Assembly (NCBI RefSeq): GCF_007828035.1 | Contig: NZ_VITV01000001.1 | Location: forward strand, 1-64,000 | Reading direction: 5' to 3' | From: Nitrospirillum amazonense | GTDB lineage: Bacteria > Pseudomonadota > Alphaproteobacteria > Azospirillales > Azospirillaceae | Length of the DNA stretch: 64,000 nucleotides | Part shown: piece after piece, positions 51,348 to 60,428 of the stretch | How positions within the stretch are numbered: position 1 is the stretch's first letter | Layout: each line of letters begins with the position of its first letter | Position numbers and translations under genes: made by a program | The notes under the pieces: generated by a model | Databases searched by the model: none | What the model saw: the letters and a program-made list of their open reading frames with translations, nothing else | What the model was told of the DNA's origin: nothing

Positions 51348-54300
51348 CACACACCCTCCGAATGCAGGTCATCGGTCTGGTCTTTCCTGGGAGCGGCGCC
51401 GTGCTTTTCGGCCAGGTCGCCGCCGAACAGCTTGCGCACCAGCACGTAGAACAGGGGCACGAAGAAGATGGCCAGGACGGTCGCCGAAATGACGCCGCCG
51501 ACCACGCCGGTGCCGATGTCGTTCTGGCTGCCCGCCCCCGCCCCCGTGGCCAGGGCCAGCGGCAGCACACCGGCCACGAAGGCCAGGGAGGTCATCAGGA
51601 TGGGACGCAGGCGCAAGCGCGCGCCCTCGATGGCGGCCTGCACCGTGGGTATGCCGCGCTTCTCCGCCGCCTCCGCGAACTCAACGATCAGGATGGCGTT
51701 CTTGGCGGACAGGCCGATGGTGGTCAGCAGGCCCACTTGGAAATAGATGTCGTTGCTGAGGCCGCGCAGCGTGGCCGCCGTGACGGCGCCCAGGACGCCC
51801 AGCGGGATGACCAGCAGCACCGACACCGGGATGGACCAGCTTTCATACAGGGCGGCCAGGCAGAGGAAGACCACCAGGATGGACAGGGCGTACAGCATGG
51901 GCGCCTGGCCGCTGGACAGCCGTTCCTGGTAGGACAGGCCGGTCCACGACAGGCTGGTGCCAGGCGGCAGCTGGGCCGCCAGCTTTTCCATGGTGTTCAT
52001 GGCATCGCCGGAGCTGGTCTCACCGGCGGCTGCTCCCTGGATTTCCAGGGCGGCCAAGCCGTTGAATCGCTGCAGCTGCGGCGGGCCCATTTCCCAGCGC
52101 GCCTGGGCGAAGGCGGTGAAGGGCGCCATGGTGCCGTTGGATCCCGTGACGTACCAGGCCCCCAGATCCTCGGGCGCCGAGCGGTAGGGCGCATCACCCT
52201 GGACATAGACGCGCTTCACACGGCCACGGTCAATGAAGTCGTTGACGTAGTTCGCCCCCCAGGCACCGCTGAGCGTGCTGGTGATGTCGCCGATGGACAG
52301 GCCCAACGCGGTCGCCTTGGCGTGGTCGATGTCGATCTTCAGCTGCGGCGTGTCGTCCAGGCCGTTGGGGCGGACGGCCTGCAGGGTCTTTTCCTGCGCC
52401 GCCAGGCCCAGCAGCTGGTTGCGGGCGCCCATCAGGCCGGCATGGCCCAGGGTGCCGTTGTCCTGCAGCCACATGTCGAAGCCGTTGGACTGGCCCAGGC
52501 CCTGGATGGACGGCGGGATGAGGGAGAAGATCTGGGCGTCACGGATGCTGGACAGGCTTTTCGTGGCGCGGGCGGCGATGGCCTGGGCCCGGTGTTCCGC
52601 CCCCGGCCGGTCGCTCCAGTCCTTCAGCGCCAGGAAGGCCATGCCGGCGTTCTGGCCGGAACCCGCGAAGCTGAAGCCCGCCACGGTGAACAGGGCGCGC
52701 ACCGTGCCGCTCTCATTCTCCAGGAAGTACTTCTCGATGGCGCGGGACACCTGGTCGGTGCGGGCGTATGTCGCCCCCACCGGCAGGGTGTACTGTACCA
52801 TGACGCTGCCCTGGTCCTCATCGGGCAGGAAACTGGTGGGCAGGCGCACGAACAGCAGGGCCATGGCGCCGACGATGACGCCATAGGTCAGCATGAACAG
52901 AACGGGCCGGCCGACGATGCCGCCCAGGCGGCGGGCGTAGCCTTCCTGCCCCCGGTCGAAATTGCGGTTGAACCAGCCGGCCAGGCCCTTGGTATGGGCA
53001 TGGCCGTTGGCCTTCAGCAGCGTGGCGCAGAGGGCCGGCGACAGCACCAGGGCCACCACCACCGACAGGGCCATGGCCGACACGATGGTGATGGAGAACT
53101 GGCGGTAGATCACGCCGACGGACCCACCGAAGAAGGCCATGGGCAGGAACACGGCCGACAGCACCATGGCGATGCCCACCAGGGCGCCGGTGATCTCGGT
53201 CATGGATTTCGCCGTGGCCTCGTAGGCGGACAGCTTGTCCTCGCGCATGATGCGCTCGACGTTCTCCACCACGACGATGGCGTCGTCCACCAGCAGGCCG
53301 ATGGCCAGCACCATGGCGAACAGGGTCAGGGTATTGATGGAATAGCCCGCCGCCGACAGCACGCCGAAGGTACCCAGCAGCACCACGGGCACGGCGATGG
53401 CCGGGACCAGCACGGCGCGCCAGCTCTGCAGGAAGACGAACATCACGATGACCACCAGGATGATGGCCTCGATCAGGGTCTTGATCACCTCATGGATGGA
53501 CAGCTTCACGAAGGCGGTGCTGTCGCGGGGATAGGCGATCTTGTAGCCGGCGGGGAAGTTGTGGGCCATGGCCTCCACCTTGGCCTTCACGGCGGCGGCG
53601 GTCTTCATGGCGTTGGCGCCGGAGGCCAGCTGCAGCGCCATGCCCGAGGCCGGGTGGCCGTTCAGCCGGGTGCTGACGCTGTAATCCTCGTTGCCCAGTT
53701 CCACCCGCGCCACGTCGCTGAGGTGCACGGTGGCGCCGTTGGTCAGCGTCTTGACGATGATCTTGCGGAACTGGTCCGGCGTCTGCAGCCGCGACATGGC
53801 GGTGACGGTGGCGTTCAGCTGCTGGGTGTCGGCGGAAGGGCGGGCACCGATCTCACCCGCCGTCACCTGGGTGTTCTGCGCCTGGATGGCGCTTTCGATG
53901 TCCGACGGCATCAGGCCGTAGCTGTGCAGCTTGTGCGGGTCCAGCCAGATGCGCATGGCGTACTGCGACCCGAAGACACGGGTGGTGCCCACGCCGTTCA
54001 CGCGGCTCAGCGGGTCCTGCAGGTTGCTGACCAGGAAGTCGGCCACGTCGGCGCTGGTCGCCTTGTCCGTCTCGTCATAGACGGAGACCACCATCAGGAA
54101 GTCGGTCTGCGCCTTGGCGACGGTGATGCCCTGCTGCTGCACCTGGGTCGGCAGGCGGCTGGTGGCCTGGGACACCTTGTTCTGCACCTGCACCTGGGCC
54201 ACGTCGGGGTTGGTGCCCTGCTCGAACGTGACGCTGATGCTGGCGCTGCCGTTGGAGCTGCTGCTGGAGCTGAAGTACAGCAGGTGGTCGATGCCGGTCA

Positions 54301-54508
54301 GCTGCTGTTCCAGCACCTGCACCACGCTGCTCTCCACCGCCTCGGCCGATGCGCCGGGGTAGGAGGCGCTGATGGAGACCGACGGCGGCGCGATGTCGGG
54401 ATATTGCGAGATCGGCAGGGTGAAGATGGCCAGCACGCCGAACAGCATGATGACGATGGCGATGACCCAGGCGAAGATGGGCCGGTCGATGAAGTAGCGT
54501 GCGAACAT
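51347..54508 (-). CDS. RND multidrug efflux pump, HAE1 family (AcrB/MexB-like)
   Basis: 1053 residues, the full HAE1 length. It has twelve membrane helices and two large periplasmic loops. Key proton-relay residues are visible: the Asp pair in AIGLLVDDAIVVVENVER (TM4) and Lys in LSAKNAILIVEFAE (TM10). The N terminus FIDRPIFAWVIAIVIMLFGVLAI and the SQYPDIAPPSVSISASYPGASAE segment are typical. Substrates are probably hydrophobic drugs or biocides. The adaptor gene is six bases upstream and the channel gene overlaps its stop. Confidence 0.96.
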   Translation of the reverse strand: MFARYFIDRPIFAWVIAIVIMLFGVLAIFTLPISQYPDIAPPSVSISASYPGASAEAVESSVVQVLEQQLTGIDHLLYFSSSSSSNGSASISVTFEQGTNPDVAQVQVQNKVSQATSRLPTQVQQQGITVAKAQTDFLMVVSVYDETDKATSADVADFLVSNLQDPLSRVNGVGTTRVFGSQYAMRIWLDPHKLHSYGLMPSDIESAIQAQNTQVTAGEIGARPSADTQQLNATVTAMSRLQTPDQFRKIIVKTLTNGATVHLSDVARVELGNEDYSVSTRLNGHPASGMALQLASGANAMKTAAAVKAKVEAMAHNFPAGYKIAYPRDSTAFVKLSIHEVIKTLIEAIILVVIVMFVFLQSWRAVLVPAIAVPVVLLGTFGVLSAAGYSINTLTLFAMVLAIGLLVDDAIVVVENVERIMREDKLSAYEATAKSMTEITGALVGIAMVLSAVFLPMAFFGGSVGVIYRQFSITIVSAMALSVVVALVLSPALCATLLKANGHAHTKGLAGWFNRNFDRGQEGYARRLGGIVGRPVLFMLTYGVIVGAMALLFVRLPTSFLPDEDQGSVMVQYTLPVGATYARTDQVSRAIEKYFLENESGTVRALFTVAGFSFAGSGQNAGMAFLALKDWSDRPGAEHRAQAIAARATKSLSSIRDAQIFSLIPPSIQGLGQSNGFDMWLQDNGTLGHAGLMGARNQLLGLAAQEKTLQAVRPNGLDDTPQLKIDIDHAKATALGLSIGDITSTLSGAWGANYVNDFIDRGRVKRVYVQGDAPYRSAPEDLGAWYVTGSNGTMAPFTAFAQARWEMGPPQLQRFNGLAALEIQGAAAGETSSGDAMNTMEKLAAQLPPGTSLSWTGLSYQERLSSGQAPMLYALSILVVFLCLAALYESWSIPVSVLLVIPLGVLGAVTAATLRGLSNDIYFQVGLLTTIGLSAKNAILIVEFAEAAEKRGIPTVQAAIEGARLRLRPILMTSLAFVAGVLPLALATGAGAGSQNDIGTGVVGGVISATVLAIFFVPLFYVLVRKLFGGDLAEKHGAAPRKDQTDDLHSEGV

Positions 54509-54514
54509 GGCGGC

Positions 54515-55684
54515 TTACTTCCCGCCGGCAGGAGTCGGCGCGGGCTTGGCCGACAGGTCGACCTCCACCGGCGTCACCGTCTGGCCGGCCTTGACCTTCA
54601 GCGAGCCCTCGACGATCAACCGGTCGCCGTCCTTCAGGCCGCTGGTCAACAGCCACTTGTCGCCCACCGTGCGGTCCACGGTCAGCGGCCGCTGCTCCAC
54701 CTTGTTGTCGGCCGTCACCACCAGGGCGATGGGCTCGCTCTTGGGGTTGCGCGATACGCCCTGCTGCGGCGCCAGGATGGCGTCGGGCATCACGCCCTGT
54801 TCCACCATCGTGCGGACATACATGCCGGGCAGCAGCATTTCCTGCGGGTTGGGGAACATGGCGCGCAGGGTCACGGCACCGGATTCCTGGTCCACCGACA
54901 CCTCGGCGAACTTCAGTGTGCCGGGGGTGGCGTAGGCGGTGCCGTCCTCCAGCTTCAGGGTCACCTGCGCGTCGGCCTTGCCCAGCCCGCCGGAGACCAG
55001 GCGCCGCTTCAGCGACGTCATCTCCGTGCTGGACTGGGTGATGTCGACGTAGATGGGGTCCAGCTGGGTGATGGTGGCCAACGCCGTCGTCTGGTCGGCC
55101 GTCACCAAGGCCCCCTCGGTGATGCTGGACCGGCCGATGCGCCCGCTGATGGGGGCGGTGATGCGGGTGTAGTCCAGGTTGACCTTGGCGGCCTTCACCG
55201 CCGCCTTGTCGGCGATGATGGTGGCCTGGCCCTGCTGGTAGGCGGCGCGGGCGTCGTCGTAATCCTGCTTGCTGACACCCTCGACCTTCACCAGCTCGCC
55301 ATAGCGCTCGGCCTTGGATTTCAGGCTGATCAGGTTGGCCTCGGCGTTGGCCAGGGTGCCCTGGGCCTGCTCGTATGCGGCCTCATAGGGCGCCGGGTCG
55401 ATCTGGTACAGCAGCTGGCCCGCCTGGACCATGGCACCTTCCTCGAACAGGCGCTTCTGGATGATGCCGGCCACCTGCGGCCTCACGTCGGAGATGCGAT
55501 AGGCACTGGTGCGGCCGGCCAGCTCCGCGCGCAGCGGCACCGCCTGGGTGTGCAGGACGACGAAGCCGACCTGTTGCGGCGGCGGGGCCGCCTGCTCCTG
55601 CTTCTTCTCGCAAGCCGTCAAGGCCAGCAGGGCGGCGCCCACGAGGGCCGGAAAACTCAATCGCTTCAACATCTCGGGCGTCAT
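54515..55684 (-). CDS. RND efflux periplasmic adaptor (AcrA/MexA-like lipoprotein)
   Basis: 389 residues from MTPEMLKRLSFPALVGAA at 55684; an internal ATG at 55672 (MLKRL) and an upstream GTG at 55705 are alternatives. The lipobox is LLALTACEKK. Lipoyl-like halves flank a coiled-coil hairpin (LRAELAGRTSAYRISDVRPQVAG, YEQAQGTLANAEANLISLKSK, VNLDYTRITAPISGRIG), then the beta-barrel with LDPIYVDITQSSTE. It links the RND pump to the outer membrane factor. First gene of the operon MFP-RND-OMF-regulator-sensor; the promoter should lie in 55685-55872. Confidence 0.94.
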   Translation of the reverse strand: MTPEMLKRLSFPALVGAALLALTACEKKQEQAAPPPQQVGFVVLHTQAVPLRAELAGRTSAYRISDVRPQVAGIIQKRLFEEGAMVQAGQLLYQIDPAPYEAAYEQAQGTLANAEANLISLKSKAERYGELVKVEGVSKQDYDDARAAYQQGQATIIADKAAVKAAKVNLDYTRITAPISGRIGRSSITEGALVTADQTTALATITQLDPIYVDITQSSTEMTSLKRRLVSGGLGKADAQVTLKLEDGTAYATPGTLKFAEVSVDQESGAVTLRAMFPNPQEMLLPGMYVRTMVEQGVMPDAILAPQQGVSRNPKSEPIALVVTADNKVEQRPLTVDRTVGDKWLLTSGLKDGDRLIVEGSLKVKAGQTVTPVEVDLSAKPAPTPAGGK

Positions 55685-55872
55685 CCTGACGGTTACGGCG
55701 GCCACTGCAGCTCACTACCCGCGGTTGCTACACGACCCCTAGAGGCAGAAGCAAGATAGCAAAGTGGCCGATAATTCCGGGATGGATTATCCGAGTTTTG
55801 TGGAGAATGCGTGGACGGGTGATCCAGGCCGCGTTGGACCAGCCCTCTTCAGGTCAGGGGATCAGCGACACG

Positions 55873-57051
55873 TCAGCAAGATACCTCTGCCACCTTCAGG
55901 CTGGTCGCCGCCCGCCGGTCCTGCACCCAGCCCAGCAGGGCCAGCAGCAGGCCGCCGGCCGCCACGGCGGCCCCGGCATAGGCCACCGCCTCATAGCCCA
56001 GGCCGCCGTCGATCACCAGGCCACCCAGGAAGGCGCCGCCGGCGTTGCCCAGGTTGAAGGCGCCGATGTTGAGGGAGGCCGCCAGGTTGGGCGCGTCGCT
56101 GGCCTTTTCCAGCACCCGCATCTGCAGGGGCGGCACCGTGGCGAAGGCGGCCATGCCCCAGACGAACAGGGTGGCGATGGCGGCGATGGAGTTGTGCATG
56201 GTGAGGGAGAAACCGGCCAGGACCAGGCCCAGCAGGGCCAGCACCCCCACCAGGGCGGGCATCAGCGCCCGGTCCGCCAACTTGCCGCCCAGCACGTTGC
56301 CCAGGGTCAGGCCCAGGCCGAAGACCAGCAGGGCGCTGGTGACGCCGGTGGGCGACAGGCCCGCCGCGTGTTTCAGGATGGGGGTGATGTAGGTGAAGAC
56401 GACGAACACGCCGCCGAAGCCCAGCACCGTGGTGGCCAGGGCCACCAGCACGGCCGGCCGCTTCAGCACCGCGACCTCCCGCCCCAGGCTGCCCTGTTCC
56501 GAGGCGGCAACCGGCGGCACCAGCGCCGCCACCGCCAACGCCGCCGCCAGGCCCAGCCCGGCCACGGCCCAGAAGGTAGCACGCCAGCCGAAATGCTGGC
56601 CGATCAGGGTGCCCAGGGGCACGCCCAGGATGTTGGCCAGGGTCAGGCCCGTGAACATCAGGGCGATCGCGCTGGCCCGCCGGTCCGCCGGCACCAGGCT
56701 GGCCGCGACGACGGAGCCGATGCCGAAGAAGGACCCGTGGGTGAAGCTGGCGACGATGCGGGCCACCATCAGCATGGTGTAGTTGGCGGACACCGCCGCC
56801 ATCGCGTTGCCCGCGATGAACAGGACCATGAGGCCGATCAGCAGCGTCTTTCGCGGCAGCCGGCCGGTGGTCAGGGTCAGGATGGGGGCGCCCACCACCA
56901 CGCCCAGGGCGTAGCCGGAGATGAGCAGGCCCGCCATGGGGATGGAGACGCCCAGGTCCACCGCCACATCGGGCAGCAAACCCATGATGACGAATTCCGT
57001 GGTGCCGATGGCGAAGGCCGCGGCGGCCAGGGCAAAGAGGGGAAGCGGCAT
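55873..57051 (-). CDS. MFS exporter, AraJ/YdhP-like (DHA1)
   Basis: 392 residues from MPLPLFALAAAAFAIGTTEF at 57051; the longer frame to 57225 gives a charged leader not seen in the family. Twelve membrane helices. FAIGTTEFVIMGLLPDVA and SGYALGVVVGAPILTLTTGRLPRK (motif A) are typical of AraJ/YdhP/chloramphenicol-resistance-type transporters, as is ASFTHGSFFGIGSVVAA. Probably exports sugars or small drugs; the substrate is unknown. It is divergent from an SDR gene across 230 bases, a layout often controlled by one regulator. Confidence 0.9.
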   Translation of the reverse strand: MPLPLFALAAAAFAIGTTEFVIMGLLPDVAVDLGVSIPMAGLLISGYALGVVVGAPILTLTTGRLPRKTLLIGLMVLFIAGNAMAAVSANYTMLMVARIVASFTHGSFFGIGSVVAASLVPADRRASAIALMFTGLTLANILGVPLGTLIGQHFGWRATFWAVAGLGLAAALAVAALVPPVAASEQGSLGREVAVLKRPAVLVALATTVLGFGGVFVVFTYITPILKHAAGLSPTGVTSALLVFGLGLTLGNVLGGKLADRALMPALVGVLALLGLVLAGFSLTMHNSIAAIATLFVWGMAAFATVPPLQMRVLEKASDAPNLAASLNIGAFNLGNAGGAFLGGLVIDGGLGYEAVAYAGAAVAAGGLLLALLGWVQDRRAATSLKVAEVSC

Positions 57052-57172
57052 GGAAAACACTCCGGCCTTATGAAAGGCCGCAGGGGAAAAATCCCGTCGG
57101 CGGCCTATCTGTTTCGTGTCGTACCCACCCTCGCCTTTCTCGCGCCTGCGAAAAACGGGACAGTCGCGGAAG

Positions 57173-57197
57173 CACTCTTCACGTTTTGGAAAGAGTG
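57173..57197. promoter_or_regulatory. Dyad in the MFS/SDR divergent region, candidate operator
   Basis: Half-sites CACTCTT (57173-57179) and AAGAGTG (57191-57197) separated by 11 bases, in the 230-base region between the leftward MFS exporter and the rightward SDR gene. The symmetry and spacing fit a dimeric regulator (TetR, LysR or HxlR type). No such regulator gene is adjacent. Confidence 0.45.
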
Positions 57198-57281
57198 ATT
57201 TGGCAACGGCGCCCATTCTTGCCACCCCGGGCCGGTGCTACATCAAAGGCCATGCAAACATTGGCAAAAGGACGCCTACAA

Positions 57282-58007
57282 ATGTTCGACCTGACGAATA
57301 AGGATGTGCTGGTCATTGGCGGTTCCTCGGGCATAGGCCTGGCCACGGCGGTCGCCGCCGCCAAGCTGGGCGCCCGGGTCACCATCGCCTCCCGCAATGC
57401 CGAAAGGGTGGCGGCGGCGGTGGAGATCATCGGCCATCAGGCCCAGGGCCGCGCGCTGGACACGCTGGATGACGCCGCCGTCGCCGGCTTCTTCCAGAGG
57501 GGCAAGACTTACGACCATGTCGTCATCACCGCCTCCAGCACCAGCCGGGGCACGGTGGCGGAGATGCCGCTGGCCGACGCCTACGCCTCGCTGAATTCCA
57601 AGTTCTGGGGCGCGTACCGCGTGGCGCGCGCCGCCACGGTGGCCGACGCCATCAACCCCGGCGGTTCGCTGACCTTCGTCACCGGCTACCTCGCCATACG
57701 CCCCAAGAAAGGTGCCGCCCTGCAGGCCGCGATCAATGCGGGGCTGGAGGCGCTGGCCAAGGGCTTGGCCCTGGAACTGGCGCCGGTGCGGGTCAACGCC
57801 GTCTCCCCCGGCTTCGTCGATACCCCGCTGTGGGGTCACGCCCCGGCGGCGGAAAAGGCCGCCCGCCTGGCCGGCATCGCCAAAGGACTGCCCGCCGGCG
57901 TCGCCGGCCAAGGCGAACACCTCGCCGTTCAAATTATCTCAGGAATGGTCAATCCCTACCTGACCGGCAGCGTTACCTATGTGGACGGCGGCGGCGCCCT
58001 GGTCTGA
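57282..58007 (+). CDS. Short-chain dehydrogenase/reductase with altered active site
   Basis: 241 residues from MFDLTNKDVLVIGGSSGIGL at 57282, which has AAGGA nine bases upstream. The NAD(P) motif GGSSGIGLATAVAAAKLG and SRNAERV (favouring NADP) are intact, and SPGFVDTPLW and the C-terminal GSVTYVDGGGALV are standard. The catalytic YxxxK is missing: where SDRs read YxAxK, this protein has QAAIN in AALQAAINAGLEALAKGLALE. The Ser position (VTGYLA) is also changed. It may be inactive, use another residue, or belong to a small SDR clade with this feature. It is followed 55 bases later by a normal SDR. Confidence 0.85.
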   Translation: MFDLTNKDVLVIGGSSGIGLATAVAAAKLGARVTIASRNAERVAAAVEIIGHQAQGRALDTLDDAAVAGFFQRGKTYDHVVITASSTSRGTVAEMPLADAYASLNSKFWGAYRVARAATVADAINPGGSLTFVTGYLAIRPKKGAALQAAINAGLEALAKGLALELAPVRVNAVSPGFVDTPLWGHAPAAEKAARLAGIAKGLPAGVAGQGEHLAVQIISGMVNPYLTGSVTYVDGGGALV

Positions 58008-58062
58008 CCCAACGCCCCCTTTTCCCCTGACAGCCCCTTTCCCCGACAAAGAGAGCAGAACC

Positions 58063-58857
58063 ATGCAGATCGACCTGAAGGGCCAGACGGCCATCGTCAC
58101 CGGTTCCACCGCCGGCATCGGCTTCGCCATCGCGCTGGGCTTGGCCCAGGCCGGCGCATCCGTCATCCTGAACGGCCGCAGCCAGGCCACCGTCACCGCC
58201 GCCGTGGCCAAGCTGAACGAACTGGTACCCGGCGCCGACGCGCGCGGTGTAGCCGCCGACGTCAGCACGGCGGAGGGTGCCGCCGCCCTGGTGGAGGCCG
58301 TGCCCCAGGCCGACATCCTGGTGAACAACGCCGGCATCTTCGAGCCCAAGGACTTCTTCGAGACGCCGGACGAGGACTGGACCCGCATGTTCGACGTCAA
58401 CGTCCTGTCGGGCGTGCGCCTGTCGCGCAGCTACCTCAAGGGCATGCTGGAGCGCAACCAGGGTCGCGTCATCTTCATCTCGTCGGAATCCGGGCTGAAC
58501 ATCCCGGTGGAGATGATCCACTACGGCTTCAGCAAGACGGCCCAGCTGGCGGTGTCGCGCGGCCTGGCCAAGCTGACGCGGGGCAGCAAGGTCACCGTCA
58601 ACGCCGTCCTGCCCGGCCCCACCCTGTCGGAAGGCGTAGAAGCCATGCTGAAGGACCAGGTGGCCAAGACCGGCAAGCCCATCGAGGAGGTCGGCGCCGA
58701 TTTCGTCCGCGCCTTCCGCCCGACCTCGCTGATCCAGCGCACGGCGACGGTGGAAGAGGTGGCGAACATGGTGGTCTACGCCTGCTCCCCCCAGGCGTCG
58801 GCCACCAATGGGGCCGCCCTGCGCGTGGACGGCGGCGTGGTCGACTTCATCGCCTGA
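58063..58857 (+). CDS. Short-chain dehydrogenase/reductase, classical
   Basis: 264 residues from MQIDLKGQTAIVTGSTAGIG at 58063. A classical SDR with intact motifs: TGSTAGIGFAIA, NNAGIF, IFISSESGLN and the catalytic Tyr/Lys in YGFSKTAQLAVS, then VNAVLPGPTLSEGVE. The extended C-terminal part (EEVGADFVRAFRPTSLIQRTATVEEVANMVVYACS) matches unassigned oxidoreductases often found with MFS exporters. It forms a likely operon with the upstream SDR and the downstream hydrolase; the substrate is not known. Confidence 0.9.
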   Translation: MQIDLKGQTAIVTGSTAGIGFAIALGLAQAGASVILNGRSQATVTAAVAKLNELVPGADARGVAADVSTAEGAAALVEAVPQADILVNNAGIFEPKDFFETPDEDWTRMFDVNVLSGVRLSRSYLKGMLERNQGRVIFISSESGLNIPVEMIHYGFSKTAQLAVSRGLAKLTRGSKVTVNAVLPGPTLSEGVEAMLKDQVAKTGKPIEEVGADFVRAFRPTSLIQRTATVEEVANMVVYACSPQASATNGAALRVDGGVVDFIA

Positions 58858-58877
58858 TACCGGAAGGTCCATCCCTC

Positions 58878-59915
58878 ATGCGGCGCTTGATTCCCCTGAT
58901 CCTGGCGGCCGCCCTGGCCGCCAGCCCCGCTGTCTCCACCACGGCGGGGGCCTCCTCCACCGTCGCCCCGGCGGCGGCGGAGCCCATCGGCATCGCGCTG
59001 GAGGGATGGCCCTATCCCTTCCCCGTCAGTTATTTCGAGTTCCAGGTGAAGGGGCAGACGCTGCGCCAGGCCTATATGGACGTGGCGCCCGCCGGCAAAC
59101 CGAATGGCCGCGTGGCCCTGCTGTTCCACGGCCGCAACTTCCCCGCCAGCTATTGGGACAAGGTCATCCGCGCCTTCACCGCTGACGGCTACCGCGTCAT
59201 CGCCACCGACCAGATCGGCTTCGGCAAATCGTCCAAGCCCGACCTGCCCTACAGCTTCGATTTCTTCGCCGCCAACAGCGCCGCCCTGCTGGACAGTCTG
59301 GGCATCAAGCAGGTGGATCTGGTGGGCCATTCCATGGGTGGCATGCTGGCCGCCCGCTTCACCCGCACCTATCCGGAGCGGGTGCGCCGCCTGGTGCTGG
59401 AGGCGCCGGTGGGTCTGGAGGATTACCGCCTGACCGTGCCGCCAGTCAGCGACGCCTTCCTCTACGACCGTGAATACGCCCTGACGGCGGACGCCTACCG
59501 CGACTTCCTGAAGAACACCTATTCCCTCTCCGTGCCGGTGGCGGAGATCGAGCCCTTCGTCGGCCTGCGCGAGCGGCTGAAGGCCAGCGGCGAGTATCCG
59601 CGCTGGGTGACGTCCTTCATCAAGTCCTATCAGATGATCCACGACCAGCCGGTGGTGCACGAATACCCGCTGATCGCCACCCCCACCCTGTTCATCATGG
59701 GGTCGGCCGACCACAACGCGCCGGGCAAGCCCTACACCACCAAGAATCTGGGGGCCGGCATGGGCCGCAACGCCGACAACGCCGACAACGCCAAGGCCAT
59801 CGCCGCGTCCATGCTCAACGCCCAGGTGGTGGTGTTCGACGGCGTGGGTCATCTGGTCCACCTGGAACGGCCGGAAGATTTCAACAGGACGGCGCTGGGG
59901 TTCCTGGACCGCTAA
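58878..59915 (+). CDS. Secreted alpha/beta hydrolase
   Basis: 345 residues. An N-terminal signal peptide (LIPLILAAALAASPAVS) indicates export to the periplasm or beyond. The alpha/beta hydrolase fold is clear: LLFHGRNFPASYW (oxyanion loop), VIATDQIGFGKSS, the nucleophile elbow VGHSMGGMLAARF, an Asp in MGSADHNAPGK and the catalytic His in DGVGHLVHLERPEDF. It may be an epoxide hydrolase-, lactonase- or esterase-type enzyme; motifs do not decide. A small NADNADNAK repeat lies before the last strand. It starts 20 bases after the SDR, and its end is only four bases from a convergent gene. Confidence 0.88.
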   Translation: MRRLIPLILAAALAASPAVSTTAGASSTVAPAAAEPIGIALEGWPYPFPVSYFEFQVKGQTLRQAYMDVAPAGKPNGRVALLFHGRNFPASYWDKVIRAFTADGYRVIATDQIGFGKSSKPDLPYSFDFFAANSAALLDSLGIKQVDLVGHSMGGMLAARFTRTYPERVRRLVLEAPVGLEDYRLTVPPVSDAFLYDREYALTADAYRDFLKNTYSLSVPVAEIEPFVGLRERLKASGEYPRWVTSFIKSYQMIHDQPVVHEYPLIATPTLFIMGSADHNAPGKPYTTKNLGAGMGRNADNADNAKAIAASMLNAQVVVFDGVGHLVHLERPEDFNRTALGFLDR

Positions 59916-59919
59916 CACC

Positions 59920-60276
59920 TCAGAGGTCGTCGTAGAGGTTGCCCTCGTCCAGGGGCGGGGCGTGCTGTTTGCCGGGGCGGGCGGGCGCCTGCCTTGCCGC
60001 CGCCGCATCCGCGCGCACGGCGGCCAGCGGGCGGTCATCCACCATCACGTCCTCATCCGTGTCCGGGCCGGGGTCGCTCTCCGGCTTGACGCCGGCGTTG
60101 CGCAGCCATTCCCCGCACCAGTCGGTGGACAGGGTGGTGGGGAAGACGCCGCCCGGCGCCCGGTCGGTCACCACCGGCGGATAGCGCCGGCACTGTCCCT
60201 TGGGCCCCCGCTCCCGCACGCCGCCACCCAGCCAGTGGCGGCAGGTGTAGCAAATCTCGGAACGGCGGACGGCCAT
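59920..60276 (-). CDS. Small CxxC protein of unknown function, possible zinc binder
   Basis: 118 residues, soluble. The N-terminal half has a Cys pattern likely to bind zinc: ICYTCRHWLGG, KGQCRRYPP, STDWCGEW, that is CxxCxxW...CRRxPP...WCGxW. The C-terminal half is acidic and Pro/Ala-rich and ends in EGNLYDDL. I recall small alphaproteobacterial proteins with this pattern but cannot name a family. It is convergent with the hydrolase gene and stands alone. Confidence 0.7.
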   Translation of the reverse strand: MAVRRSEICYTCRHWLGGGVRERGPKGQCRRYPPVVTDRAPGGVFPTTLSTDWCGEWLRNAGVKPESDPGPDTDEDVMVDDRPLAAVRADAAAARQAPARPGKQHAPPLDEGNLYDDL

Positions 60277-60428
60277 GGGACCAGGCTTTCAGCTGCGGAT
60301 GTCGTGTGCGCCCCTTATACCATGCCCTCGAGCCGGCGATGCAAATGAGGATAAGCCAATGCCCATTTGCGGCGGGCGGTCACGCCAGTATCCGCGTATA
60401 TGGTTTAAGGCCAACTTTGGAGAGCTTC

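Noticed and set aside
51362-55759. A 1465-codon open frame antisense to the RND efflux operon
   Set aside because: Composition is dominated by His, Gln, Gly and Arg with no domain or membrane pattern, and it mirrors three certain genes. In high-GC DNA the antisense of a codon-biased gene is often open.
59780-59806. AACGCCGACAACGCCGAC repeat in the alpha/beta hydrolase
   Set aside because: Only two and a bit copies of a 9-base unit encoding NAD-NAD-NAK; too short to call a repeat element, and it lies within normal coding sequence.
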